From: Goleter apudmare HA4340-LM2
GTDB lineage: Bacteria; Cyanobacteriota; Cyanobacteriia; Cyanobacteriales; Nostocaceae
Direction of reading: 5' to 3'
NCBI GenBank assembly: GCA_019359495.1
Contig: JAHHHF010000073.1
Span: forward strand, 165,335-229,334
Length of the DNA: 64,000 nucleotides
A model generated the notes under the pieces. It was not told where the DNA came from, made no database searches, and saw only the letters and a program-made list of their open reading frames with translations. Below are positions 44,244 to 53,311 of this stretch, piece after piece. Within the stretch, counting starts at the first letter, position 1. The number at the start of each line of letters is the position of its first letter. The position numbers were made by a program, and so were the translations under genes.

Positions 44244-44639
44244 ATGAAATTCAACAAAATTGCGATCGCTTTAATTACTGCTTCTGCTAGCGTATTTAGC
44301 TTTGGTTCCGTAGCTGCTGCTGGTGAAGGTGGCGCTGCTGGTGCTGTTTCCGCTACACTTTCGCCTTCTGGTGTAGTCCTCGACATCGCCGCCGCAGGTG
44401 CTGTAGGTAAAAATGATGCTGCTGCTACTGCTAGTGTTAACTATGGTATTGTTTCAGCTTCAGCTCTGGGTAGCGCTGGCTCCATCCAATTACTGAGTGA
44501 CACTGGAGAATTTGATGGCGAAATTTACAACGAAGTCACCATCACTGGTAGCAGAGACACCACTCTAGGAACTAGCCAAAGCAACTCTATTGCTACCTTC
44601 ACAGAAACCCCCATCGGTACTGTAGAAACTGGTTTTTAG
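44244..44639 (+). CDS. Small secreted Ala/Gly/Ser-rich protein, unknown
   Basis: A 131-residue exported protein: signal peptide MKFNKIAIALITASASVFS ending near SVAAAGEG. The mature part has no Cys, is dominated by Ala, Gly, Ser and Thr, and alternates small and beta-branched residues (SGVVLDIAAAGAVGKND, GIVSASALGSAGSIQLLSD). It then becomes acidic and Thr-rich. Composition suggests a beta-rich extracellular or envelope protein. GAGG with TTCAG lies before ATG. It sits between phoX and a large barrel-like protein; nothing in it identifies a family. Confidence 0.75.
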   Translation: MKFNKIAIALITASASVFSFGSVAAAGEGGAAGAVSATLSPSGVVLDIAAAGAVGKNDAAATASVNYGIVSASALGSAGSIQLLSDTGEFDGEIYNEVTITGSRDTTLGTSQSNSIATFTETPIGTVETGF

Positions 44640-44820
44640 TTTGTTAGTCACTGATTTCACAGTAGTATTTTTCTCTTTGCCACTTGGGTGTGAGTTTACT
44701 TTCCAATGTATAAGCCCAGAAAGATGATAAGGGCTTCAAGAATCTTGACTAATCAATATCAGTGGTCAGACTGATAGAAAGTTAAGATCCTATCCACCCT
44801 CAACAGTTTGTGTTTAGCAG

Positions 44821-44856
44821 TTAGAGACACGCAGCGATCGTGTCTCTAATTTAATT
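44821..44856 (+). terminator. Hairpin between the secreted protein and barrel genes
   Basis: TTAGAGACACG and CGTGTCTCTAA form a perfect 11-bp stem over seven bases, followed by TTTAATT. A weaker hairpin, AAGCCC/GGGCTT, lies at 44712-44736. They make it likely that the two flanking genes are separate transcripts. Confidence 0.55.
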
Positions 44857-44978
44857 CTAATCACAAAAAATTATATCCACAAGATATCAGATGACTAAAT
44901 GATAAGTAATATGTGTAATAACTAGGCTAAAAATCTCAAATTTTGGAATATTATGTCCTGGCCTCGTTATATATATTT

Positions 44979-47258
44979 ATGATGATTAAGTTCGGCAAAA
45001 AAATAAAGTTTTTACTCGTATTTTTTTTGAGTCCGGCAGTAATTATTTTTCCTAAAATAGCCTGCGCTCAAACATATAACAGGACAATAGAATTAGATAA
45101 TTTATATACTGTTAATCCTCTCCAGCAAACGAAAGTAAAGGATTTAGAACGTAAAAATATAGAATTTCAAACTTGCAGTCACGACGATAGTGAATTACCC
45201 AAGGTTACGTCTGTAGATGATTTAGAAGATAATGTAAAAAAAAATCCATCTTGTGATGCTAATAATATTCAACAAGCTGAATCTCTACCAAAACAAATAG
45301 ACGCAAAGCCTAGAATTGAACAACTAGATATTAACCAGACATCCCCAACCCCAGAGCAAGTACCAGCAGATCCAGATTATATTATTTCACCTAGAATAGC
45401 TGCTAAAAATAAAATTCGTCCACTCACTACTACAATACCTTTAAATAATACACAAATAAACCACCTCACAGAAAGACAATTTTTTGTAGGGACAAGTTTT
45501 GGTGATAGTCAAAATACGACTTTTGATGTCAACGGAATTATCAAGCTTAACAGCCAAGTGCAAGAAAGCTTAACCCGCAATAATATCTTCACTGTAGACC
45601 AAACAGGAGAATACCTACAACTACAAACAGTGAGAAAATCTAGAGAAGTCATAGTTAGCCTTCAACAACCTCAAACTATTTTGGGTACAAATCTCCAATT
45701 AAGTCTAACTGCTTCCTGTCTTTTTCCAGGTACTAATCCAGAAGATGTATGTACATATACTCCTGGTTTAACATCTGCTGATATTGACCCTAATACTTTC
45801 ACACCTTCTCGGATTTTCCAAACTTCCAACGTAGGTGATGTAGTGACACCAGCATCCCTAGCTGCAATTCAACAACCTGGTTTTCAAACTGGGGCTGATG
45901 GACAGGATATTGGGGTAAATTTACTATTACCCAACACAGGTACAGTTTCTGGGGATACAATCTCTATTACTAGAAGAGAAGAAATTAAAAATACACCCAC
46001 AGTATTTTATTCTAGAGTAAGACAAATTGTCAGAGCTAATGATTCTAAAGCTGTGATTGGTCGTACAGTACGCGGTTTTGGGTTAATTTTAAATGATGAT
46101 AATACTCTATTGAATACGGCATTACAACTAGGATCAACTGTATTACCTGATGTGATTCCTAATATTGCTGGTTCAGAAAAACCAGTTAAATCTAATGTCA
46201 ACAATAATTTATTTTTTGCTGCTAACAACATACGTTTACCCGCTAATAGTTTTACTGCTTATTATGCAGGCATAGGGAGCGCTCAAAATGTACCCAGAGG
46301 TGTTACAAGCCTGAATCAAGTTCCTAATGCTAGCTTTCATGGTATCTGGTTGGGAGCTTCTCCTGTAATCAAGCGTTCCACTGACACCAATGCGGGTTTT
46401 GTACAAATCGGACCACAAACAGTAATCGGTGAAGGTAGTGGAGAAGGAGGATTTAACTCCGATGTGAGTTTTTTTTCTAATATTAATGGTGAAGTGTTTT
46501 CTACACAAAATTTACAAAATTTCTATTCTCAAGTTTATGTGACTATTTTAAGTCAAGATGCTAATTATGTATTTACCAGCAGATATCGAGAAGAGATAAA
46601 TTATGCACCACATCTTAGTTTCACTGGTAATATTACAGGAACCAGAGATGTTTTAAGATATTATACTGGGGTGATAGGTGCAGAAAAAGTTAAAGTATAT
46701 GGTGGCGTGGATTTTACACAAAACACTACAGATGGATGGACTTTTGCTGGTGGGTTACTGGCTTATATTAACCCAGATATTGATTACTACAGTCGAGTAG
46801 TAGGTAATGTAACTAAACGTATATCATTGAGTAAAAACAACAATTTAGTGTTAGCAACTGGGTTAAATTATGCTTTTGATAGAGAAAGCCGTTCCGGTGA
46901 TTTAGTTAATTCACTAACATTGTCAACACGCTTGAATTTAGGTGATGTTTGGTTTGGATTAACTAACTATACTGGAGATGTTTTACCTGATTCTATTAAG
47001 AATACTTTAGTTACAAGTTTTGGCATTCAATTCAACAGAAATTTTTCTCTGTCAGCTTATTACACTCCCATCAATGATAATACTGCTCGTTCTCCATATG
47101 GTGCGACAGCAAGATTTACACTAGGTAAAAATCCCGATAGTCCAATACTCAATCTGTCTTGGAAAAATAATGAGTATAGCTACGGGCAAGACCCTTCTGG
47201 TAATGAATTACAGACTAATGATAATGTGTTTACTGTGTTTTTGAGAGGCACTTTCTAA
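44979..47258 (+). CDS. Large putative outer-membrane beta-barrel protein, unknown
   Basis: About 759 residues from MMIKFGKK. The signal peptide is KIKFLLVFFLSPAVIIFPKIACAQ. Residues 30-140 are polar and low in structure, with several Cys. The rest is rich in alternating beta strands (for example KVKVYGGVDFTQNTTDGWTF and RISLSKNNNLVLATGLNYAF). The C-terminus ends in a short strand with a terminal Phe (NVFTVFLRGTF), the classic recognition end of outer-membrane barrels. There is no plug, OprB or SLH motif that I can see. An ATG 12 codons upstream is in frame. It lies between two PhoX genes; a role in phosphate-starvation export or uptake is inference only. Confidence 0.65.
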   Translation: MMIKFGKKIKFLLVFFLSPAVIIFPKIACAQTYNRTIELDNLYTVNPLQQTKVKDLERKNIEFQTCSHDDSELPKVTSVDDLEDNVKKNPSCDANNIQQAESLPKQIDAKPRIEQLDINQTSPTPEQVPADPDYIISPRIAAKNKIRPLTTTIPLNNTQINHLTERQFFVGTSFGDSQNTTFDVNGIIKLNSQVQESLTRNNIFTVDQTGEYLQLQTVRKSREVIVSLQQPQTILGTNLQLSLTASCLFPGTNPEDVCTYTPGLTSADIDPNTFTPSRIFQTSNVGDVVTPASLAAIQQPGFQTGADGQDIGVNLLLPNTGTVSGDTISITRREEIKNTPTVFYSRVRQIVRANDSKAVIGRTVRGFGLILNDDNTLLNTALQLGSTVLPDVIPNIAGSEKPVKSNVNNNLFFAANNIRLPANSFTAYYAGIGSAQNVPRGVTSLNQVPNASFHGIWLGASPVIKRSTDTNAGFVQIGPQTVIGEGSGEGGFNSDVSFFSNINGEVFSTQNLQNFYSQVYVTILSQDANYVFTSRYREEINYAPHLSFTGNITGTRDVLRYYTGVIGAEKVKVYGGVDFTQNTTDGWTFAGGLLAYINPDIDYYSRVVGNVTKRISLSKNNNLVLATGLNYAFDRESRSGDLVNSLTLSTRLNLGDVWFGLTNYTGDVLPDSIKNTLVTSFGIQFNRNFSLSAYYTPINDNTARSPYGATARFTLGKNPDSPILNLSWKNNEYSYGQDPSGNELQTNDNVFTVFLRGTF

Positions 47259-47387
47259 AGTATACTTGGTGATGAGAAATTGCTGCTATAGAAACCAAAT
47301 CTACATAAACGAAGTAACGGAGTTTAAAACTCAAGGCGGTGGGTTTTGTATCAATGCAGAGCCATGAAATAAATTGCCGACTTCAAG

Positions 47388-47413
47388 TTTTAACCCATTT
47401 AAATGGGTTAAAA
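47388..47413. repeat. 26-bp perfect palindrome
   Basis: TTTTAACCCATTT followed directly by AAATGGGTTAAAA. It lies 130 bp past the barrel gene and 15 bp before the Pho box of the second phoX. It could be a terminator stem, a dispersed repeat or a regulator site; its half contains TTTTAACCC, which is Pho-octamer-like. Confidence 0.6.
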
Positions 47414-47427
47414 AGCAATATATATTA

Positions 47428-47457
47428 ATTAACCTAAATTTAACCTAGTTTTTACAT
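47428..47457 (+). promoter_or_regulatory. Pho box upstream of the second PhoX gene
   Basis: Octamers ATTAACCT, TTTAACCT and TTTTACAT at 11-base spacing, separated by aaa and agt. They match YTTAAYYW at 7, 8 and 5 to 6 positions. The set ends 92 bp before the ATG. Confidence 0.72.
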
Positions 47458-47549
47458 AGAATATTGCCAGTAAATCCTGCTCGGTTTTCTGATAAATGTG
47501 CAGAGTTAGTCTATACTAAATTTTTCCTGTTACAGCAGAGGAAAGTTGC

Positions 47550-49895
47550 ATGTCTAAGTTAAATCGCAGACAGCTATTAATATTTTTTGTAGGTATGACT
47601 GGTGTGGCTGTCTTGGGAGAAAGAATCCTAGATGCTATGAGCGGTGAAGACCAAGCAGAAGCTATACTATTGTCCTTTACACCTGTACGCTTACCCCATC
47701 CATTACCTATTTATCAACAACACAAGAGTTTCTTGTCAACAGGAATTGCACAGGGAAAAATGCTTGATGCTATTACTGATGTTAAATTAGCTAGTTACAA
47801 CGTAGTTGATGATGTAGTAGTACCACCAGAATATGAACGTTATGTAATAGTTAGTTGGGGCGATCGCGTATTTGCTAATCAAGATGAATACGTCGGCTAT
47901 AACTGCGATTATACTGCTTTTATTCCCGTCAACAACAATCAAAATGAAGGCTATCTGTGGGTCAATCACGAATATGTTAGTTATCCTATTTCTGTTTTAG
48001 TACCAGAAGCCCCGAAGGATTTAGTAGGACTACCCGATGCCTTTGCTTCGGTGATTGGCAGGGCTTTACCGACAAGCAAAAATCTGGAAGTTGACGGGGA
48101 GTTTTTATACAATTTGGGTGGATCAATTATTCGCATTGCTCGCAATCAAAGTAGTCAGCGTTTTACGGTGGTGAAAGATGCTAAAAATCGTCGAATTCAT
48201 GGTCTTTCTGGATTGGGAATTAACAGCCAACGCACAGATGGCTATCAAAATGTGACTGCTTGGGGCAATCTCAGTTACCAGAAAGGTGATCAAAACTATT
48301 TAATCGCTACAGGCCCAGCTGCAACTCAAGTATTTAATCTCAGTTCTGATGGTATTGGTAACAAAATTATTGGTACTGCCTACAATTGTTCTGGTGGTAC
48401 TACTCCTTGGGGAACGATCTTAACAGCTGAGGAAAATTTCCAAAATTTGGTTGGTGTCACAGAAGCAGTTAAGAGTGATGGGACTCAAACAGAATATACC
48501 GATGGTTCTACTGGTAAGACTTTTGGTTTAGTCGGGGAAAAATATGGTTGGATGGTGGAAATTGACCCATCTGACCCCAATTTCCGTCCTCGCAAACATA
48601 CTTGGTTGGGTCGTTATCACCATGAAAACGTCACCTTGCGGGTGGAAGGAGGTAAAAAATTAGTTGCATACATGGGGGACGACAGACGGGGGGGACACAC
48701 CTGGAAATTTGTCAGCACTGATACTGTCTCCTCACCAACAGATAAGAGCAACAGCCAGTTATGGGAAAAGGGTATTTTATATGTAGCGCGTTACAACCCT
48801 GATGGTACTGGTCGTTGGATACCGCTACTCTTAAATACTGCCACCAATCCAATTCCGCCCACTGTAATTTCTGCGGCAGAATTTGAGGCTTTGGGGAAAG
48901 TGCAAAGAGAAGGTATTCTACCCCTACCACGGCGCAATGGTATCGTCGGTCAAACTCAAGATGGTGGTATATTTAAATGCGATCGCACTAATGAAGCCAC
49001 AGCCCTACCTGCTTATCAAAATCAACAGCTATCTGACTTTTATTCTTCTCAAGGTGCTGTCCTCGTCGATGCCTTTTTAGCCGCCAACTTAGTCGGGGGA
49101 ACGCCTACCGCACGTCCCGAAGATTTAGAAGTGCATCCCCTTACCAAAGAAGTCTTCATTGCCTATACTGATGGTGCGCCAGGGAGTGACGGCTATCCTG
49201 ATTCCCGCATTTTCCAAGTTGCCAAGTTAAGTAAAGCTGCCAACGCCACGCAACAGTCAGGGGGACTATACAAAATTATTGAAGATAGTGCTGATGGTAC
49301 AGGTGAAACTTTCCGTTGGCAAAGATTCGCCCAAGGAGGAGAGGCCGGATCTGAATTTGGTGTTGGTTTCGCTAATATCGATAACTTAGTATTTGATAAT
49401 CAAGCCAATGTTTGGGGTGTGACAGATATGTCTACCAACACTCACAACGGTTTTAATGTGGGTGCTGCGGGGAAAGAAACTACTATTGACCATACAGCTA
49501 GTGGTAATGTGTCTAATTTCACAGGAGTTTTTGGAAATAACTGGTTGTTCTGCATCCCTACTAGCGGTGCTAACGCTGGAAAGGTGATACCGTTTGCCTA
49601 CGGGCCAGTCCGTTGTGAAATGACAGGGCCGACCTTCGTGGGAGACACATTGATCATTTCTGTACAGCATCCAGGTGAAGATTCCCCGATTAACGATGGC
49701 ACAATCCTCAGTCGTAGTATAGAAATCTTAGATTTGGATGGTACAATATTCAATCAAACTCGCAGTGTCCCCCGTGGTAGTAGTTGGCCGAGTAACATCC
49801 CCACATCTGATGGTGGTAAAGGTCAACCTACAGGTATTCCCCGGCCATCTGTGATTGGTATTCGACGCAAAGATTCTGCTGGTAAGTTTATTTAG
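47550..49895 (+). CDS. Second PhoX-family (DUF839) phosphatase-like protein
   Basis: A 781-residue paralogue of the PhoX at 41.0 kb. The N-terminus LNRRQLLIFFVGMTGVAVLG is a Tat-like signal. It keeps the main landmarks: YLWVNHEYVS, YNCSGGTTPWGTILTAEENF, GRYHHENVTLRV, VAYMGDDRRGGHTWKFVS, DNLVFDNQANVWGVTDMS and ISVQHPGED. Compared with the first copy, the Cys before VNHEY and the Cys of TCEEN are replaced (W and A), while NC-[AS]-x-G-x-TPWGT is kept. Substrate range may therefore differ. GAGGAAA lies before ATG, and a Pho box upstream. Confidence 0.88.
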   Translation: MSKLNRRQLLIFFVGMTGVAVLGERILDAMSGEDQAEAILLSFTPVRLPHPLPIYQQHKSFLSTGIAQGKMLDAITDVKLASYNVVDDVVVPPEYERYVIVSWGDRVFANQDEYVGYNCDYTAFIPVNNNQNEGYLWVNHEYVSYPISVLVPEAPKDLVGLPDAFASVIGRALPTSKNLEVDGEFLYNLGGSIIRIARNQSSQRFTVVKDAKNRRIHGLSGLGINSQRTDGYQNVTAWGNLSYQKGDQNYLIATGPAATQVFNLSSDGIGNKIIGTAYNCSGGTTPWGTILTAEENFQNLVGVTEAVKSDGTQTEYTDGSTGKTFGLVGEKYGWMVEIDPSDPNFRPRKHTWLGRYHHENVTLRVEGGKKLVAYMGDDRRGGHTWKFVSTDTVSSPTDKSNSQLWEKGILYVARYNPDGTGRWIPLLLNTATNPIPPTVISAAEFEALGKVQREGILPLPRRNGIVGQTQDGGIFKCDRTNEATALPAYQNQQLSDFYSSQGAVLVDAFLAANLVGGTPTARPEDLEVHPLTKEVFIAYTDGAPGSDGYPDSRIFQVAKLSKAANATQQSGGLYKIIEDSADGTGETFRWQRFAQGGEAGSEFGVGFANIDNLVFDNQANVWGVTDMSTNTHNGFNVGAAGKETTIDHTASGNVSNFTGVFGNNWLFCIPTSGANAGKVIPFAYGPVRCEMTGPTFVGDTLIISVQHPGEDSPINDGTILSRSIEILDLDGTIFNQTRSVPRGSSWPSNIPTSDGGKGQPTGIPRPSVIGIRRKDSAGKFI

Positions 49896-49927
49896 GAAAT
49901 CAAACAGTAGCATTTGTGCAAAACCAA

Positions 49928-49957
49928 ATCCCTGACTTCTTGAGAGAAGTTGGGGAT
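49928..49957. repeat. Hairpin after the second PhoX gene
   Basis: ATCCC-TG-ACTTCT pairs with AGAAGT-TG-GGGAT with one two-base bulge, 33 bp past the stop. It probably works as a terminator and has the look of a dispersed palindrome of the genome. Confidence 0.55.
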
Positions 49958-50123
49958 ATTTGAGTATAAGTTTTCGCAAATCAAATAGGGAGGATATTAA
50001 GTATCCTGTTATTAAATAGTCCTTAATATCGAGTTCCTATTTTGTTGATGCATGAATAAAATATACGCATACTAGTTAGATATAATAATGACTCATTCTT
50101 TGTTTTCCTATCTGGAGAAACTA

Positions 50124-51326
50124 ATGGGTCGCGCTAAAAAGGTTATCCTGGCATATTCTGGGGGAGTTGATACCTCTGTTTGCATTCCCTATCTCAAGAA
50201 AGAATGGGGTGTGGAAGAGGTAATTACTTTAGCCGCAGATTTAGGCCAGGGAGATGAATTAGAACCAGTTCGAGAAAAAGCGCTGAAATCGGGTGCAAGT
50301 GAATCTCTAGTAGCAGATGTCAAAGACAGTTTCGTCAAGGATTACGCTTTTGCGGCGATTCAAGCCAATGCCCTTTACGAAAATCGCTATCCTCTCGGAA
50401 CGGCTCTTGCTAGACCACTAATTGCTAAGGTGTTAGTAGAAACAGCCGAGAAATATGGTGCTGATGCGATCGCTCACGGTTGTACTGGTAAAGGTAATGA
50501 CCAAGTACGCTTTGATGTCGCCTGTGCTGCCTTGAATCCCCATCTCAAGATATTAGCACCAGCCAGGGAATGGGGAATGAGTCGGGAGGAGACTATTGCC
50601 TACGGTGAACGTTTTGGTATCCCCGCACCAGTGAAAAAATCTTCTCCCTACAGTATTGATAAGAATTTGCTCGGTCGCAGTATTGAAGCTGGTGTGCTGG
50701 AAGATCCCGCATTTGAGCCACCAGAAGAAATTTATGAGATGACTAAAGCGATCGCTAATACCCCCAATGAGCCAGAGTATATTGAAATAGGTTTCCAAAA
50801 AGGTATTCCCGTTAGCCTCAACGGTACGCCAAAAAACCCAGTTGAATTGATTGAACAGCTCAATCAACTCACAGGAAATCATGGCATTGGGCGCATTGAC
50901 ATGATTGAAAACCGTTTGGTGGGCATCAAATCACGGGAAATTTATGAATCACCGGCGATGTTGGTGCTAATTCAAGCACACCGGGATTTAGAGAGCCTAA
51001 CTTTAACAGCAGATGTCAGCCACTACAAACGTGGTATTGAAGAAACTTACACTCAACTGGTATACAACGGTCTGTGGTACAGTCCCCTGAAAACAGCGTT
51101 GGATGCCTTTATTCAAAGCACCCAAGAGCGAGTCTCTGGTGTAGTGCGGGTAAAACTTTTCAAAGGTAATGCGACGATAGTCGGGCGACGGAGCGATAAC
51201 TCGCTTTACAGTCCTGATTTGGCGACATACGGATCTGAAGACCAGTTTGATCACAAGGCCGCTGAAGGATTTATCTACGTTTGGGGCCTACCCACTCGCA
51301 TTTGGGCACAGCAAACTAGGGGTTAA
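50124..51326 (+). CDS. argG: Argininosuccinate synthase
   Basis: A 400-residue ATP pyrophosphatase-type enzyme joining citrulline and aspartate. [18 protein letters not shown] is the PP-loop. [45 protein letters not shown] and [15 protein letters not shown] follow in family order. The frame is open 12 codons earlier, but GGAG with a seven-base gap sits before the ATG at 50124 and the family starts [14 protein letters not shown]. It is the second arginine gene in the window (argJ at 25.3 kb). Confidence 0.97.
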   Translation: MGRAKKVILAYSGGVDTSVCIPYLKKEWGVEEVITLAADLGQGDELEPVREKALKSGASESLVADVKDSFVKDYAFAAIQANALYENRYPLGTALARPLIAKVLVETAEKYGADAIAHGCTGKGNDQVRFDVACAALNPHLKILAPAREWGMSREETIAYGERFGIPAPVKKSSPYSIDKNLLGRSIEAGVLEDPAFEPPEEIYEMTKAIANTPNEPEYIEIGFQKGIPVSLNGTPKNPVELIEQLNQLTGNHGIGRIDMIENRLVGIKSREIYESPAMLVLIQAHRDLESLTLTADVSHYKRGIEETYTQLVYNGLWYSPLKTALDAFIQSTQERVSGVVRVKLFKGNATIVGRRSDNSLYSPDLATYGSEDQFDHKAAEGFIYVWGLPTRIWAQQTRG

Positions 51327-51341
51327 GGAGATGAAATGAAC

Positions 51342-51372
51342 AAGTAGGGGAGGATGAGTATCTCCCCTACTT
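51342..51372. terminator. Shared hairpin between converging argG and DedA genes
   Basis: AAGTAGGGGAG and CTCCCCTACTT form a perfect 11-bp stem over nine bases. It ends two bases before the DedA stop codon. T-runs are weak, but the position between converging genes fits bidirectional termination. Confidence 0.65.
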
Positions 51373-51374
51373 CC

Positions 51375-52004
51375 CTAATCACCTGCTGCCCGCTTCACTT
51401 GGCGGGACTCCCACCATAGGGGTATCACAATCAAGGCGACAAGAATTAGTAAAGCAGCGATCGCAAATTGACTCACCCAAGACACCAATTCTTCTAAGGA
51501 GATAATTCTACCTGCGAAGAATGCTAACGTTACCATCACGCTAGCCCAGACACTTGCCCCTGCTAAGTTGTACACAAAGAATTGTCCAAATGGCATATCG
51601 GCTATACCAGCAAGTGGTGCTGCAAAAATTCGCAACAAGGCAAAAAAGCGCCCAAAGAATACAGCCTTCGCGGCATTTTGGCTAAATTGTTCTTTAATAC
51701 TCAGTAGCCGCACTTCGGAAATGCGGAATATTTTCCCGATTTGCAGCAGGAAAGCCCAACCGCCAAATCTACCAATCCAATAGCCACAAGTGCCCCCAAG
51801 TACTGCACCTGTAACGGCGACAGTTAGTACTAACCAGTAACTCAGTTCATCACTGCCAGCTAGAAACCCACCTACTAGGGTCACGGTTTCACCAGGAAGG
51901 GGAATGCCCAAACTTTCTAGCAAAATTCCCAAAAAAATAGCCCAATAGCCGTAATGGTGGGCAAATTCCTGGATGTTTTCTAGTGAAATTAGCTCAAGAG
52001 ACAT
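51375..52004 (-). CDS. DedA-family (VTT domain) membrane protein
   Basis: A 209-residue membrane protein with about five hydrophobic segments. Family marks: ESLGIPLPGETVTLVGGFLAG in the first third, GAVLGGTCGYWIGRFGG, and ARFF-like FFGRFFALLRIFAAPLAGIADMPFGQFFVYNLAGASVWA. DedA proteins are flippases or transport factors for undecaprenyl phosphate and phospholipids, needed for envelope integrity. The exact lipid is not predictable. Confidence 0.92.
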   Translation of the reverse strand: MSLELISLENIQEFAHHYGYWAIFLGILLESLGIPLPGETVTLVGGFLAGSDELSYWLVLTVAVTGAVLGGTCGYWIGRFGGWAFLLQIGKIFRISEVRLLSIKEQFSQNAAKAVFFGRFFALLRIFAAPLAGIADMPFGQFFVYNLAGASVWASVMVTLAFFAGRIISLEELVSWVSQFAIAALLILVALIVIPLWWESRQVKRAAGD

Positions 52005-52411
52005 CCCATACCGCCGCCTTTACAAATTTTTACTTGTAATATATCTTTGCTCCTTTGTGGGTGGGGTGTCAATCAAGCCGCTAAACGGCGTCCATAGTTG
52101 TTAGTCTATACTAGCTATCAACTATTTATCATTGACAATTGATTATCTACCAGCTAATACCACGAGCACACATATAACTATAGATAAGTATAATCTATTT
52201 ATCAAATATTTATCAAAAACCTGAGAAATATAAGAATTTCGTAAAAGATACTTAGGCTACTGAAATTCCCTGTTAATTATGCATATATTGAGAAAGGTTA
52301 AGACAAATTATACGACATGAATACTGAAACATCATGTATCGGTTAATAGCTGCTATACTGAGATTTTTGGACAAAGCAGCAAATTTGCCGTTGCCAGTGG
52401 AGGAGTATTTA
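52005..52411. other. Spacer upstream of the STAS gene
   Basis: About 400 bp of AT-rich sequence with no gene. TATACT near 52353 may be a -10 box. The end of the spacer carries a strong ribosome site (GGAGGAG) used by a mini-ORF. Confidence 0.4.
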
Positions 52412-52456
52412 ATGTCAATTTTTTGTTTTTATGATAGTGTCTCAACTAAACAGTGA
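52412..52456 (+). CDS. 14-codon upstream ORF coupled to the STAS gene
   Basis: ATG follows GGAGGAGTATTTA, the best ribosome site in the neighbourhood, and opens MSIFCFYDSVSTKQ then TGA. The stop overlaps the GTG start of the STAS frame as GTGA, the standard layout for translational coupling. The peptide is rich in aromatic and hydroxy residues and is probably not functional by itself; it may deliver ribosomes to, or regulate, the next gene. Confidence 0.45.
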   Translation: MSIFCFYDSVSTKQ

Positions 52457-52818
52457 AATTCATGACTCTGAAACAGAAAGTTCAAGTGGTTTTGTTTAAA
52501 CCCCAAGGAAGTATCGACTTACAGGGTGGCATGGCTTTAGGCGACGAGATGGCTACGGTTACACCCCAGCCCCACCAGCTCTGGGTTATTGATTTGGCGC
52601 AAGTCGATTTTCTGGATAGTTCTGGCTTAGTCCCACTGGTGCAAGGACTAAAAGCTGCACGCCAGAGTGGATGCCGCTTAGTTCTTTGCAACGTCAACGC
52701 CCCTGTCCGATTGATTCTGGAACTCACTCAACTAGATTCAGTGTTTGAAATTTTTGACACTTATGAGGAAATTTTTGTGGTTGGTAACAATAACCAAAGT
52801 TTGCTGTTAGCTGGCTAG
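52453..52818 (+). CDS. STAS-domain protein (anti-sigma-factor antagonist type)
   Basis: A 118-121-residue STAS fold protein. The switch serine is in the family motif VDFLDSSGLVPLVQ, where phosphorylation by a partner kinase/anti-sigma factor would stop binding. The start may be the GTG at 52453 (coupled to the mini-ORF) or the ATG three codons later (MTLKQKVQVVLF). No kinase or phosphatase gene lies beside it, so the partner is encoded elsewhere. Confidence 0.88.
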   Translation: MKFMTLKQKVQVVLFKPQGSIDLQGGMALGDEMATVTPQPHQLWVIDLAQVDFLDSSGLVPLVQGLKAARQSGCRLVLCNVNAPVRLILELTQLDSVFEIFDTYEEIFVVGNNNQSLLLAG

Positions 52819-53045
52819 CTTTATATCCTACTGAATAAATGTATGGTGAGGTCAAACGACAGCAATAATTTGTAATATTTTTTTAATATCCTCACCATCA
52901 TTAGCTGGCAAAGAAAGAGAATAGGCAGGAGGGCTATATTGAGATAGGAGAGAGTTTTATATAATTACCAAGGCAGAGATTTAGTTTACTCTACAAGCTT
53001 TTATGTGTCTAAGAGGCTATTTATAAAGTTAAAATAAAATTATTG
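52819..53045. other. Spacer before the second MITE copy, no gene seen
   Basis: 227 bp of AT-rich sequence after the STAS gene, without an ORF or a clear terminator hairpin. Confidence 0.4.
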
Positions 53046-53311
53046 TAGTAGCGTGTCTAAGCTAATTTTGTATATTAACAATCTCTTGTAGAACGGGCAT
53101 CCTGCCCGTTCTAATTAGCGGGCAAGATGCCCGCACCACAAGAAAATTGTTGGGAGCATCCCAATTTTGCAAAAATAAAATTTGTAGTGGGAGCAAGATG
53201 CTCCCTAATGTCCAGGAAGCGGGCTAAAGAGCCATCACTACAAAAAAATAAATTTACACATTTGGGATGCTCCCAAATTGTTTGCAACATTTTAGTCGTG
53301 TCAGTCCACTA
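53046..53311. mobile_element. MITE-like dispersed element, copy 2
   Basis: A 266-bp copy of the element at 1109-1373, in the same orientation and close to 90 percent alike by eye. The left end TAGTAGCGTGTCTAAGCTAA is as in copy 1. The right end, read on the other strand, is TAGTGGACTGACACGACTAA, more diverged. Differences are point changes and small swaps such as CATCTTGC against CAAGATGC in the inner hairpin. The absence of coding capacity and the paired ends identify a non-autonomous element; the transposase must be elsewhere. Confidence 0.8.
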
